Shown here piece by piece: positions 1 through 8,320 of a stretch of DNA of 64,000 nt. Made by a program: the position numbers and the translations under genes. The stretch comes from Primorskyibacter aestuariivivens (GTDB lineage Bacteria; Pseudomonadota; Alphaproteobacteria; Rhodobacterales; Rhodobacteraceae): contig NZ_JAQIOZ010000013.1 in the NCBI RefSeq assembly GCF_028023675.1, positions 62,001-126,000 of the forward strand. Direction: 5' to 3'. Each line of letters begins with the position of its first letter. The first letter of the stretch is position 1. The notes beneath the pieces are model-generated. The model had not been told where the DNA came from. It saw nothing but the letters and a program-made list of their open reading frames with translations, and made no database searches.

Positions 1-1311
1 GCGAAACTGGCACAGCCCGTGATCCGCCCCGGTGGCCAGCATCAGTTCGACCATGTCCTGACAAGCCGCCGGGTGCAAAAGGTCGCCGGGGATTAGAAAC
101 TGAATGAACCGCCCCTGTGCCGCCTTCCGTCCAAGGGTAAGCAACGCGCCGGGAGCGGCAGAGCGCGAGGTCAGGACTCGCGTGCCCGGACATGTGCCCG
201 CCAGTTCGCCCGCGGTCTCTTGGTGGTATGCCGGGCAGCACAGCAGAACCTCGCGCCCGGGGCCGGACAGGTTGGCGAGACTGTCCAATGTGTCGCGCAG
301 GGCCTCGGGCACGTTCCCGTCCCAGGGTAAAACCAGTGAAAGCAGGTGTTCGCCCTGCATTTCCAAACCCCATGCCCGGGCGATATCGGCATCCCAATCG
401 GGCGAAAACCGAATGCTTTCTTCTGCAAAGAAATCTGCCGCGCGTCGTGCGAATCTTGCCCGGCGCTCCGGGTCGCGCAGGGCTGTGGACCGTTCAAAGA
501 CCAATCGGGTGGCGATCCGCGCAAAGCCCTCGTCCATGCCGGTCTTGCCGCCCACCGTCATGCGTTGGCGCATGTCCCTGAGGACCGGGAACTGTTCAAA
601 TACACGCTCGTCATCGCTCGCGGTGATTTGACCCGCCCGACCGCGTGTCTGCAGATAGAGCGGTTCGGGAAGATGAAGGATGTGATCGGTGCGCGCCGCT
701 GCTGAAAGGAAAAAGGTGTGATCCTCGAACCATGTCCCTTCGTCGAAACGCAGCCCGTCGATCAGCGATCGGCGGTACAGTTTGTTCCAGGCCGAGGGGA
801 AATGCCGGATCACGTCGCTCCAGTCAGACAGGGCATAGCGACGTGGAACCGGATGTGCGCCCAGATCGGCGGCCCCGTGGATGGCTGAATGCACATGGCT
901 GGTGCCATCCGCAAAACAGGATCGCACCGCGCAAGCCACCCAATCGGCCCCGGTCTCGTTAAGCGCGCCCAACAGCCGGTCAAGGTAGTCGGGTGCAAAG
1001 CGGTCGTCGCTGTCCAGAAAGGCGATGAATGTGCCTTGGGCCTGATCCAGGCCGGTATTTCGCGCACCGGACAACCCGCGATTGTCCTGCCTGATCAACC
1101 GGAACCGAGTGTCATCGCCCATCGCCTGTTGCGCGACAGCGCCGCTGCCATCTGTGGAGCCGTCGTCGATGACCAGCGCTTCGAAGTCGGCAAAGGTCTG
1201 GGCGCGAAGACTGGCTATGGCCGCCGCTACGTGATCGCGCACGTTGTAAACCGGCACAATAACCGAGATCGTCGGCATGGCCGAGCGCCGAGAGTGAGGG
1301 ACAAGCGTCAT
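1..1311 (-). CDS. GT2 family glycosyltransferase, C-terminus cut by window edge
   Basis: The reading frame stays open for 437 codons to the first base of the window, so the C-terminus is missing. The N-terminal third is a clear GT-A glycosyltransferase family 2 domain: the opening strand TISVIVPVYN at about residue 14, the nucleotide-binding acidic motif VIDDGSTDGS near residue 45 and the metal-binding FLDSDD near residue 90. Such enzymes move a sugar from a nucleotide sugar onto a growing glycan at the cytoplasmic face of the membrane. The part after about residue 230 has no family I recognise. I chose the ATG at 1311 because AAGGAA lies just before it; an in-frame ATG at 1278 begins exactly at the domain and is the alternative. 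It is divergent from the sulfotransferase at 1507, with a 195-base shared upstream region. Donor and acceptor cannot be told. Confidence 0.88.
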   Translation of the reverse strand, partial: MTLVPHSRRSAMPTISVIVPVYNVRDHVAAAIASLRAQTFADFEALVIDDGSTDGSGAVAQQAMGDDTRFRLIRQDNRGLSGARNTGLDQAQGTFIAFLDSDDRFAPDYLDRLLGALNETGADWVACAVRSCFADGTSHVHSAIHGAADLGAHPVPRRYALSDWSDVIRHFPSAWNKLYRRSLIDGLRFDEGTWFEDHTFFLSAAARTDHILHLPEPLYLQTRGRAGQITASDDERVFEQFPVLRDMRQRMTVGGKTGMDEGFARIATRLVFERSTALRDPERRARFARRAADFFAEESIRFSPDWDADIARAWGLEMQGEHLLSLVLPWDGNVPEALRDTLDSLANLSGPGREVLLCCPAYHQETAGELAGTCPGTRVLTSRSAAPGALLTLGRKAAQGRFIQFLIPGDLLHPAACQDMVELMLATGADHGLCQFR

Positions 1312-1506
1312 GGTTCCTTGTTGCCGCTCCGCGACGGCGGGGTAAAGGCCATTGTGTCGATTGGTGCCAGCTGGGCGGGCCAGTGTATGCTTTGGGTGGG
1401 CAGACATACCATCGCTTGCCGGGGTCACGCCGAAATGATACCCGGATTGCGTCCCGGAACGATGGCTCGTACACCGTGACAGCGGGTCAAAAAGGAAGCT
1501 GGTATT

Positions 1507-2277
1507 GTGAGTGCGCCATTTGTGATCTGGACCTTGCGCCGCACGGGGGGCACGACCCTGGCAACTCTTCTGGAGCGATTGACCGAGCATCCCTGCGTTT
1601 CACATGAACCGTTCAACCTCAACCGCACATTTGGACGGGTTACGTCCGATTGGCTGAAGCGGCGCGATCGCGAACAACTGCGCGCCGGGGTCGAGCAGGC
1701 TTTGGCGGAGCGGCCGGTCATCAAGCATTGTTTTGAGACCAAACCACCCGGATTGAATGCCGCGCTCATGCAGGTGGCGACAGAAAAAGGCTATCGCCAT
1801 ATCATTCTGGACCGCCGTGCAGAAACCGACCGCATCCTGTCGCTTGCACTGGCCGAGCTTACGGGCGCTTGGGGCAGCAATACCGCCGAGCAGATCTATC
1901 ACGGCATCGCCGCAGGAGAGCGGACGGTGGAACCCATGGATATTGAAGCGGTGGTCGCGCATCTGCACAAATGTCGCCAGAGTCGGCAGGATATTCGCAA
2001 AATGCTGGAACGGGTGGGGCAAGATCCGTTTGTGATCTACTTCGAGGATATTTTCAGCGACCCGGAGGCGGGTCGCGCAAAGGTTGGGGCGCTGGTGTCG
2101 TTCCTGGGGATCGATCTGTCTCTGCACCCCGACTATGACGCGCAATTGACCGACGCGCTGATGCATCGCGGCCAGAACAGCGCGCGTATCCTGTCTGCGG
2201 TGCCCAATATTGTCGCGGCGCGCGAGGCACTGGAAAACGCGGGGCAGGGGCTGGTTGAGATTTTTACCGCCAGTTGA
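1507..2277 (+). CDS. Sulfotransferase family protein (PAPS-dependent, putative)
   Basis: This 256-residue protein has the layout of small bacterial sulfotransferases. An N-terminal strand runs into RRTGGTTLATLL (residues 11-22), matching the loop that holds the 5'-phosphosulfate of PAPS, and a later YFEDIFSDPE (about residue 180) resembles the conserved strand before the C-terminal helices. It probably moves sulfate from PAPS to a glycan or other surface acceptor in the cytoplasm. The start is a GTG with AGGAAG about eight bases upstream. It precedes the phosphomannomutase by about 80 bases on the same strand. It is the first of six sulfotransferase-like genes in the window. The match is by motif only, and the central region is divergent from well-studied members. 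Confidence 0.72.
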   Translation: MSAPFVIWTLRRTGGTTLATLLERLTEHPCVSHEPFNLNRTFGRVTSDWLKRRDREQLRAGVEQALAERPVIKHCFETKPPGLNAALMQVATEKGYRHIILDRRAETDRILSLALAELTGAWGSNTAEQIYHGIAAGERTVEPMDIEAVVAHLHKCRQSRQDIRKMLERVGQDPFVIYFEDIFSDPEAGRAKVGALVSFLGIDLSLHPDYDAQLTDALMHRGQNSARILSAVPNIVAAREALENAGQGLVEIFTAS

Positions 2278-2359
2278 AGCGGTGCGCCCCTGATATCTTG
2301 CATATCGAGCCCGCGTTTGCGAATTGAGTGGAATACGGCGCGGAACAAGGATGATCCCT

Positions 2360-3751
2360 ATGGCCCCGAAATTTGGCACCAGCGGACTGCGTGGCCTTGT
2401 TACTGAACTGACTGATGAACTGGTGGGCGACTACACCCGCGCCTTTCTGGCTGCGTGCCCGCATGGCGGGGCGCTTTGGCTGGGTCGAGACCTGCGGCCG
2501 TCCTCGCCGCGTATTTCGGCTGCTGTCGCGACAGCAGCCCGCGGCGAAGGTGTGGATGTGATTGAGTGTGGTGTTCTGCCCACCCCGGCGCTGGCATTGG
2601 CATCAATGGGGGCTGGGCAGGCGGCGCTGATGGTCACGGGGTCGCATATCCCGGCAGATCGCAACGGGTTGAAATTCTATCTGCCAGCGGGTGAGATTTC
2701 CAAAGAGGATGAAATGGCCATTGCTGCGCATCTGGGGCGCGCGGCAAGCGGCGGGCAGGGCGATCTCCGCGAGAATGCAGCGGCGGCGACAGACTATGTG
2801 GCACGCTATGTGACGGCGTTTGGCCCTGCGGCTCTGTCGGGGATGCGGATCGGAGTTTATCAGCATTCCTCGGTTGCGCGGGACCTGATGATGCAGGTGG
2901 TCGCAGGGCTTGGCGCAGAGCCGGTTGCACTGGCACGGTCCGACACGTTCATCCCGGTCGATACCGAGGCGCTTGATCCGGATACACGCGGCATGCTGGC
3001 AGGTTGGTGCGCAGAGCATGGTTTGGATGCGGTAATCTCCACCGACGGTGACGCGGACCGCCCGATGCTGGCCGATGCCACCGGGAAGGTGGTGCCGGGC
3101 GATGTTCTGGGGGCGCTGACGGCGCGCAGTCTGGGTGCGGATGTGATCTGTACGCCCGTGTCGTCCAATAGCATGATTGCCGGCATGGCAGAGTTTTCCC
3201 AGGTCAATCTGACCCGCATCGGGTCGCCCTATGTCATTGCGGCGATGGAGGCGGTGCTGGCGGAGGAACAGCGCGCGGCGGTTGTTGGATATGAGGCCAA
3301 TGGCGGGTTTCTTTTGGGCTTTGAGGCGAAGGGCCCTGCAGGGCCTCTGTCCCCGCTGATGACGCGTGATTGCATCCTGCCGATGGTGGCGCCGCTGGCG
3401 GCTGCACGCGCGGCGGGGCAGGGCATTGCCGACCTGGTGGCGGGGTTGCCGCCGCGCTTCACGGCGGCTGACCGGATTGCCGGTATCGAGACCGCGCGAT
3501 CGAAAGCTTTGCTCGCCGAACTGAGTGAGGATTCCGGGGCAAGGGCCGGATTTTTCTCGTTGATGGGGGCAGAAGAAGCGCTCGATGTGACGGACGGCCT
3601 CAGGGTAAAGTTTCAGGATGGTCGCGTGGTGCATTTGCGCCCCTCAGGCAATGCCCCGGAATTCCGCTGTTATGCTGAAGCTGATAGTGCTGACGCGGCG
3701 CAAACGCTTGTGACGACCTATCTGGACATGCTGAGGCGAAAGCTGGGATAG
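2360..3751 (+). CDS. manB: Phosphomannomutase / phosphoglucomutase
   Basis: An alpha-D-phosphohexomutase that interconverts mannose-6-phosphate and mannose-1-phosphate, giving the substrate for ManC and hence GDP-mannose. All four family loops are visible: the N-terminal FGTSGLRG, the phosphoserine loop VTGSHIP (serine near residue 95), the magnesium-binding TDGDADRP near residue 230, the sugar-specificity loop YEANGG near residue 315, and the phosphate-binding RPSGNAPEFR close to the end. The length of 463 residues fits the family. I chose the ATG at 2360 because AAGGA sits about eight bases before it; ATG 2351 and TTG 2324 are in frame upstream. The next gene starts four bases after the stop. 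With manC, gmd and fcl at 26-31 kb it completes a GDP-fucose route. A phosphoglucomutase role cannot be excluded. Confidence 0.92.
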   Translation: MAPKFGTSGLRGLVTELTDELVGDYTRAFLAACPHGGALWLGRDLRPSSPRISAAVATAARGEGVDVIECGVLPTPALALASMGAGQAALMVTGSHIPADRNGLKFYLPAGEISKEDEMAIAAHLGRAASGGQGDLRENAAAATDYVARYVTAFGPAALSGMRIGVYQHSSVARDLMMQVVAGLGAEPVALARSDTFIPVDTEALDPDTRGMLAGWCAEHGLDAVISTDGDADRPMLADATGKVVPGDVLGALTARSLGADVICTPVSSNSMIAGMAEFSQVNLTRIGSPYVIAAMEAVLAEEQRAAVVGYEANGGFLLGFEAKGPAGPLSPLMTRDCILPMVAPLAAARAAGQGIADLVAGLPPRFTAADRIAGIETARSKALLAELSEDSGARAGFFSLMGAEEALDVTDGLRVKFQDGRVVHLRPSGNAPEFRCYAEADSADAAQTLVTTYLDMLRRKLG

Positions 3752-3755
3752 CTGC

Positions 3756-4748
3756 ATGACCACAACTTGGGTCCCAGCGGAGCAGCCAAAGTCGCGCCCG
3801 CATTCCGTGCGATTGTTCCCCAAGGATCATGGCGCTGCTGCCTATGAACTAACGGGTGTGGCCGCGCTGTGTGACTGGGTGGTTCTATCGGATCGCTACC
3901 CGCCCGAAATTCAGGTCCGGATATCCCGCAATCCTGACGGGCCGCGCAGCGTATTTGTCTCGATGCGAAATCCCGTCGCGGCGATCAGGCATTTCTACCA
4001 CGTCCTTTTGCCCAAGCTTGAAGGCACAATAACCCTCGTGTCAGGTTCCGAGGATGTCACGCTGCCAAGACAGATTGATCTTCGCTGGCCGCCGTTCAGT
4101 GCCGAGATACGCGGGATCATCGAAAAAATCGCGGCGTCGCCGAAAGTGCGGCACTGGTATGCCGAAAATCTCGACAGTGAGTTCTCGGATCGCGTTTCCC
4201 CGTTACCCACTGGTATGGTCTATCCGGACAACTGGGTTCCCGGAGTCCTTGAACAACCTGACGTGCCCCTTCTGTCCAATCGCCCGCTGCGCGTGCTTTT
4301 CGGGGCTCGCACCCGACCCGGGCCGCAATGGGATTTGCGGAGGTTCGCGTCCGGGCTGGCCGATTCAGCCTGGTCGGGCTTCGTGACCCATTTGACCGAA
4401 GAGGTTCCTGAGCCGGAATTCCTCAGATTGATGTCCGAACATGCGTTCGTACTTTGTGTCGAGGGGGGCGGATTGGATCCATCCCCCAAGGCTTGGCAGG
4501 CCCTGCAATACGGCGCAATTCCGATCATCCGCAAATCACCGCTCTGGGAGGCTTATCAGGAACTGCCCTGCGTGACGGTCGATGAGTGGAGCGCCGATTG
4601 TCTGTCACAGGACAAACTGAAGGCGTGGCATTCAGAAATGCTGCCTGTTTTCGACTCGGCGCATAAGAGAGCCAAGGTCTTCGAGCGTCTGTCTCTCGAT
4701 TTCTGGTGGCGGAAAATCGTGGATGGGGAGTGTGAGTATGCCGCATGA
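3756..4748 (+). CDS. Exostosin-like glycosyltransferase, putative
   Basis: A 330-residue soluble protein with no signal peptide. The C-terminal half contains FVLCVEGGGLDPSPKAWQAL followed by YGAIPII and an acidic end, which recalls the donor-binding half of exostosin-like GT-B enzymes (GT47 type), where a conserved glycine-rich loop and an acidic residue hold the nucleotide sugar. The N-terminal half is not recognised. It lies four bases after manB and overlaps the next gene by 11 bases, so it is probably translated together with both. The context suggests a transferase acting on the same glycan. The family call rests on this one C-terminal pattern, so the precise class is uncertain. Confidence 0.6.
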   Translation: MTTTWVPAEQPKSRPHSVRLFPKDHGAAAYELTGVAALCDWVVLSDRYPPEIQVRISRNPDGPRSVFVSMRNPVAAIRHFYHVLLPKLEGTITLVSGSEDVTLPRQIDLRWPPFSAEIRGIIEKIAASPKVRHWYAENLDSEFSDRVSPLPTGMVYPDNWVPGVLEQPDVPLLSNRPLRVLFGARTRPGPQWDLRRFASGLADSAWSGFVTHLTEEVPEPEFLRLMSEHAFVLCVEGGGLDPSPKAWQALQYGAIPIIRKSPLWEAYQELPCVTVDEWSADCLSQDKLKAWHSEMLPVFDSAHKRAKVFERLSLDFWWRKIVDGECEYAA

Positions 4749-5733
4749 CCTGTCCGCGGGCAGATCGCGACGCGTTGTCATTGTCTGCCCCGGTGAAGTC
4801 GTGTCGGGCGGGCCTGAGGCGCTCCATCAACTCGCCGCTGCACTTGTGAAATCCGGTCACACGGCGGAAATGTGCTATTTCCCCTTCGATCGCGGGTATG
4901 CAAATGCTCCGCTGGCATATGGAGACTACAATGTGCCGGTTTGCACGTTTGACCAGATCGGCGATGCCGATGTCGTCTTGCCGGAAGCACGCACCGGGTT
5001 TGCCCGCCTATTCCGGCCAGAACAGGTCTGGATTTGGTGGCTGTCGGTAGATCATTACCGGGGCACGCTTCGCGAATTCGATAAGCCCAGCGGCGGCCTT
5101 GGCCTTGATCCGGACCGTCACCTTCCTCTTTGGCAAATGCGGGGAATGCGCCATCTAAGCCAGAGTTTCTATGCCACTCAATTCCTCAAATACAATGGTA
5201 TCGAGGCGATGCCGCTCGGGGACTATTTGGTGAAGGCGCATGCGAAACGATCAGCCGCGATCCCCGGGAAGCAAAGGATTGTTCTATATAACCCAAAGAA
5301 GGGGCTCAAACTATCCAAGTCGATAATGGAGGTCTTGACGCAAGAGACGTTCGTTCCGATTGTCGATCTCGACCATGATGACGTTGCCCGGCTTTTGGAG
5401 CAGGCGGCTCTCTATATTGATTTCGGGCCTCATCCGGGAAAGGACAGGTTGCCACGTGAAGCAGCGATGGCCGGATGCTGTATCGTCACCGGGCTGCAAG
5501 GAGCCGCGGGCAACGCGATGGACGTGCCGATCCCAACACGTTACAAAATAGATGAAACGGCTCGTGATTTCCCAGATACTGCATGCCGGGTCATCGTTGA
5601 TGTGCTTGACCATTGGAAAGAGCGCCAAGCTGACTTTGAAGATTATCGGCTTAGGATCGAAGCTGAAGAGGAAAACTTCCTGAAACAGGTTGCTGGTGCA
5701 TTCGGCGGGCGTCAGGCAGGTCAGGCCGTTTGA
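4738..5733 (+). CDS. GT-B-like glycosyltransferase of unknown specificity
   Basis: A 331-residue protein that begins with a Rossmann-like strand, RRVVIVCPGEVVSGGPEAL, as in GT4-type enzymes whose N-terminus binds the acceptor. Further on YIDFGPHPGKDRLPREAAM, followed by a glycine-rich turn, resembles the nucleotide-sugar loop in which a conserved glutamate contacts the donor. A WIWWLSVDHYRG segment near residue 100 is unusual and tryptophan-rich. The start is the ATG at 4738, with GGGGAG seven bases before it; it lies inside the end of the upstream gene, which implies translational coupling. It may work as a pair with that exostosin-like protein. The fold is inferred from pattern only. Confidence 0.6.
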   Translation: MPHDLSAGRSRRVVIVCPGEVVSGGPEALHQLAAALVKSGHTAEMCYFPFDRGYANAPLAYGDYNVPVCTFDQIGDADVVLPEARTGFARLFRPEQVWIWWLSVDHYRGTLREFDKPSGGLGLDPDRHLPLWQMRGMRHLSQSFYATQFLKYNGIEAMPLGDYLVKAHAKRSAAIPGKQRIVLYNPKKGLKLSKSIMEVLTQETFVPIVDLDHDDVARLLEQAALYIDFGPHPGKDRLPREAAMAGCCIVTGLQGAAGNAMDVPIPTRYKIDETARDFPDTACRVIVDVLDHWKERQADFEDYRLRIEAEEENFLKQVAGAFGGRQAGQAV

Positions 5734-5817
5734 GATACGTTCAGTGATTAGATTTTGCCAACGTTTAATAGTTGGTATCGTATTCGGGAAAGAACGAAAC
5801 GAGGTGGAGATTTGTGA

Positions 5818-8268
5818 ATGCCAGTCCAAAGCAACCAGAATGTTGTGCGTGCTGAGATCGAGGCAGCATTGGTTGCCGGTTCACATGAGATCGCTCTGGC
5901 AGCCCTAAAGGCTGGACGCGCCACCGTCGCAGGTGACTGTGCCTTTCTCCACTCGACTTTGAGTAATTTGCGCCGGGCGGGGTTTGCCTCTGAGGTATTG
6001 CCGTTAATGATGGACGCATCGCGCAGCTTTCCCGAGCATATGGGACTGCGCACGGAGATTGCGCGGGCCCATGTGCAACTGGGCCAATCGGCTGACGCGC
6101 ACCGGGCTTATCAAAATATTATCGAGCGAGAGCCAAAACATCCGCAGGTTTGGACGGACGCCGCGGATGCGTCACTGGCGGTAAATGAACTTGACCGGGC
6201 GCTGGAAATGACGGGCAAGGCGCTTGAATTGCGTCCGGGGCATGCGGACGCGCTGCGCGTAAGTGCCCGGATATTGATCGCTCAGGGCCGGGATGGAGAG
6301 GCGATAGAACTTCTACAAGAGCTTTGTTCAAAGCATCCGGATCGGTTGGGTGCCAGCGCAATGCTGGCACATGCGCTGTGCCGTATTGGACGCCTGGAAG
6401 ACGCAGCGGAGCGATTCAACAAGATTCTTGAAACGGAACCGGGCAATTGGCCTGCCTGCCGGGGCCTTGCCATGATTGCAGAGGCAAAGGGTGATCTGAA
6501 CGGGGCATTGCAGGCGTTGGGTGCCGATCTTTCAGGGCCTTCGGCTGGCAGCTCTCCTCGGGTGGCCGCGCAGCGCCAGCTGCAGCGCGCGCGGCTTGCC
6601 GTACGCGCGGGAAAGCCTGCCGTCGCGCGATGGGAGCTGGACCGACTGAGTTCGGTTCTGCCGAGTTTGGATGACAAGCAATTGGCTTCGGTTCTGCACC
6701 TTGCGAATTCACAGGGCCACTTTGCCCTTGTGGCAGACATGATCGCGCATATCAGCACGCGAGACCACATTTCACCCGCGCTTGCACAGGGCATATTGCA
6801 GATCGCGCATATGAGCGATGAAGCACTTGCAGCCGCGACCGAAACGGCATTGGAGGCCCTAGTGGATCCGGAGTATCGCCCACGTTTTCGTGTTGCGGCA
6901 GCGCGTCTGCGCTTCGGATGGGATGCCGCGCTTGATGCAAAGCGACAGGTGCGTGAAGCGGCGCGAACGCCGAACGACGCCCGGGAACTGGCGCGAATGC
7001 TGATCAAAGCGGGTCACGTCGCTCTGGCGCGGCGATATCTTCGGCTTTGTCGTCGCAAGTGGCCGAAAGACATCGCATTCGACCTCCTCTATCTGAATGC
7101 CTGTTGCGCAAGCGGTCAGATACAAGAAGCCCGAAACTGGCTGGCCACGATGGACCGAACGGGCCGCGAAAACTCTGTTGATGCGTTGCATCTCACCCTG
7201 GCGTTAGAAACCGGTCAGTTGGGTGAGGCATTGGCCCTTATGCGTCGCGAGACCGACACCATGCGTCGGCAGGCAGGCGACCCCAAGCTGCTGCGTGTTC
7301 TGATCGCCCTTGGGCATCTCGAAGAAGCCGAATCCGTCGCCAAGGCGTTACGAGAGAGCCGAGGCCGGTCGCAAAAATTCGCGGCGCATCTCGGGGTGCA
7401 GTTCACCGGTCAATTGTTGAATGAGCTGCGTCAGCATCGGAGCGCGTCGAAGGACGGCGGGGACGAGGCCGCCAAGAAGCAAAGGGTTCGGGTGGCCACC
7501 AATTTCGCGGCGGCGCATGAGGTTTTGGAGTCGTGGGTGTCCAAGCAAAAGCCATCCGTGGGCGCATCACAGGTGTCGAATGTTCCACGTCGAATTTTCC
7601 AGTATTGGAACCGTGACTCCGTGCCGCCGGCTGTATCGGACATCATGCAAAGCTGGCGATCTTGCCCGGGGTGGGACTATGAGCTGTTGCATCGGCGGGC
7701 TGCCATCGACTGGTTGCGCAAGACCTTCGGGTCAAGGCATGCCCGTGCATTTACAATGGCGAAGAAACCCGCGGAAGAATGCGATTTCCTGCGGCTCTGT
7801 CTTTTGTTCGCCTATGGCGGAATATATGCCGATGCGGATGACAGGCTGATTGGCTCTCCCGAAGGTTTGTTGTCATATGGTCCGGGGCTGATCGTTTTTC
7901 GTGAACCTTTCGGCGCGATCGAGAATAACCTGATTTGTGCGCCCAAAGGACATCCGGTGCTCAAACGCGCTATGGCAATGGCCCTCAAGGCTTTGCTGCG
8001 ACGTGATAACGACATGATCTGGTCCAAGACCGGACCGGGATTGCTGACCCGCATGGTCGCAGTTAGCATTTTTGACGATCGAGAAGCCGCGGCCGAAACA
8101 ATCACGGTTGTGCCTCTTGTCGAGCTGGGGCGACATGTTCAGGCGCATGTCGAACTTCCCTACAAAAGTGGTGTGTCACACTGGATTGGGTCCAACCGTC
8201 AAAAATCCACCGATACTGCCATCACTAAGGCATTGCATGAACTGGCAAGAATGGGCCAAAGCGCCTGA
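5818..8268 (+). CDS. TPR-repeat protein with C-terminal DXD sugar-binding glycosyltransferase domain
   Basis: This 816-residue protein has two parts. Residues from about 10 to 560 are helical tetratricopeptide-like repeats, for example around residues 75-230, where the A-x(2)-L-x(4)-GR-x-EDA pattern recurs. From about residue 595 there is a glycosyltransferase of the DXD sugar-binding type (Gly_transf_sug, as in Och1-like and capsular enzymes): RRIFQYWN, then AEECDFLRLCLLFAYGGIYA and the metal-binding DADD at about residue 670. The fused repeats probably dock the enzyme to partners or substrate. It follows the overlapping glycosyltransferase pair by 84 bases and ends convergently with the TPR-sulfotransferase. 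The start ATG has a purine-rich GAGGTGGAG upstream. Product and substrate are unknown. Confidence 0.82.
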   Translation: MPVQSNQNVVRAEIEAALVAGSHEIALAALKAGRATVAGDCAFLHSTLSNLRRAGFASEVLPLMMDASRSFPEHMGLRTEIARAHVQLGQSADAHRAYQNIIEREPKHPQVWTDAADASLAVNELDRALEMTGKALELRPGHADALRVSARILIAQGRDGEAIELLQELCSKHPDRLGASAMLAHALCRIGRLEDAAERFNKILETEPGNWPACRGLAMIAEAKGDLNGALQALGADLSGPSAGSSPRVAAQRQLQRARLAVRAGKPAVARWELDRLSSVLPSLDDKQLASVLHLANSQGHFALVADMIAHISTRDHISPALAQGILQIAHMSDEALAAATETALEALVDPEYRPRFRVAAARLRFGWDAALDAKRQVREAARTPNDARELARMLIKAGHVALARRYLRLCRRKWPKDIAFDLLYLNACCASGQIQEARNWLATMDRTGRENSVDALHLTLALETGQLGEALALMRRETDTMRRQAGDPKLLRVLIALGHLEEAESVAKALRESRGRSQKFAAHLGVQFTGQLLNELRQHRSASKDGGDEAAKKQRVRVATNFAAAHEVLESWVSKQKPSVGASQVSNVPRRIFQYWNRDSVPPAVSDIMQSWRSCPGWDYELLHRRAAIDWLRKTFGSRHARAFTMAKKPAEECDFLRLCLLFAYGGIYADADDRLIGSPEGLLSYGPGLIVFREPFGAIENNLICAPKGHPVLKRAMAMALKALLRRDNDMIWSKTGPGLLTRMVAVSIFDDREAAAETITVVPLVELGRHVQAHVELPYKSGVSHWIGSNRQKSTDTAITKALHELARMGQSA

Positions 8269-8281
8269 GCGCTTCAGAGCG

Positions 8282-8314
8282 CGCATCGGCCCATGCCGAC
8301 GCGGACCGCTTTTT
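8282..8314. terminator. Convergent intrinsic terminator
   Basis: CGCATCGGC, loop CCAT, GCCGACGCG forms a nine-pair stem with one mismatch, followed by GACCGC and five T residues on the plus strand. It lies between the stops of two convergent genes, where a terminator is expected. Confidence 0.6.
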
Positions 8315-8320
8315 CCGTGC

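Noticed and set aside
1600-2379. Long minus-strand open frame opposite the first sulfotransferase
   Set aside because: It mirrors the coding strand of a gene with clear motifs, has His/Arg/Gln-rich low-quality sequence and no family features; it is an antisense shadow of high-G+C coding DNA.
2603-3634. 343-codon minus-strand frame opposite manB
   Set aside because: It is antisense to a confident phosphomannomutase and is rich in His and Arg without motifs, so it is a composition artefact.
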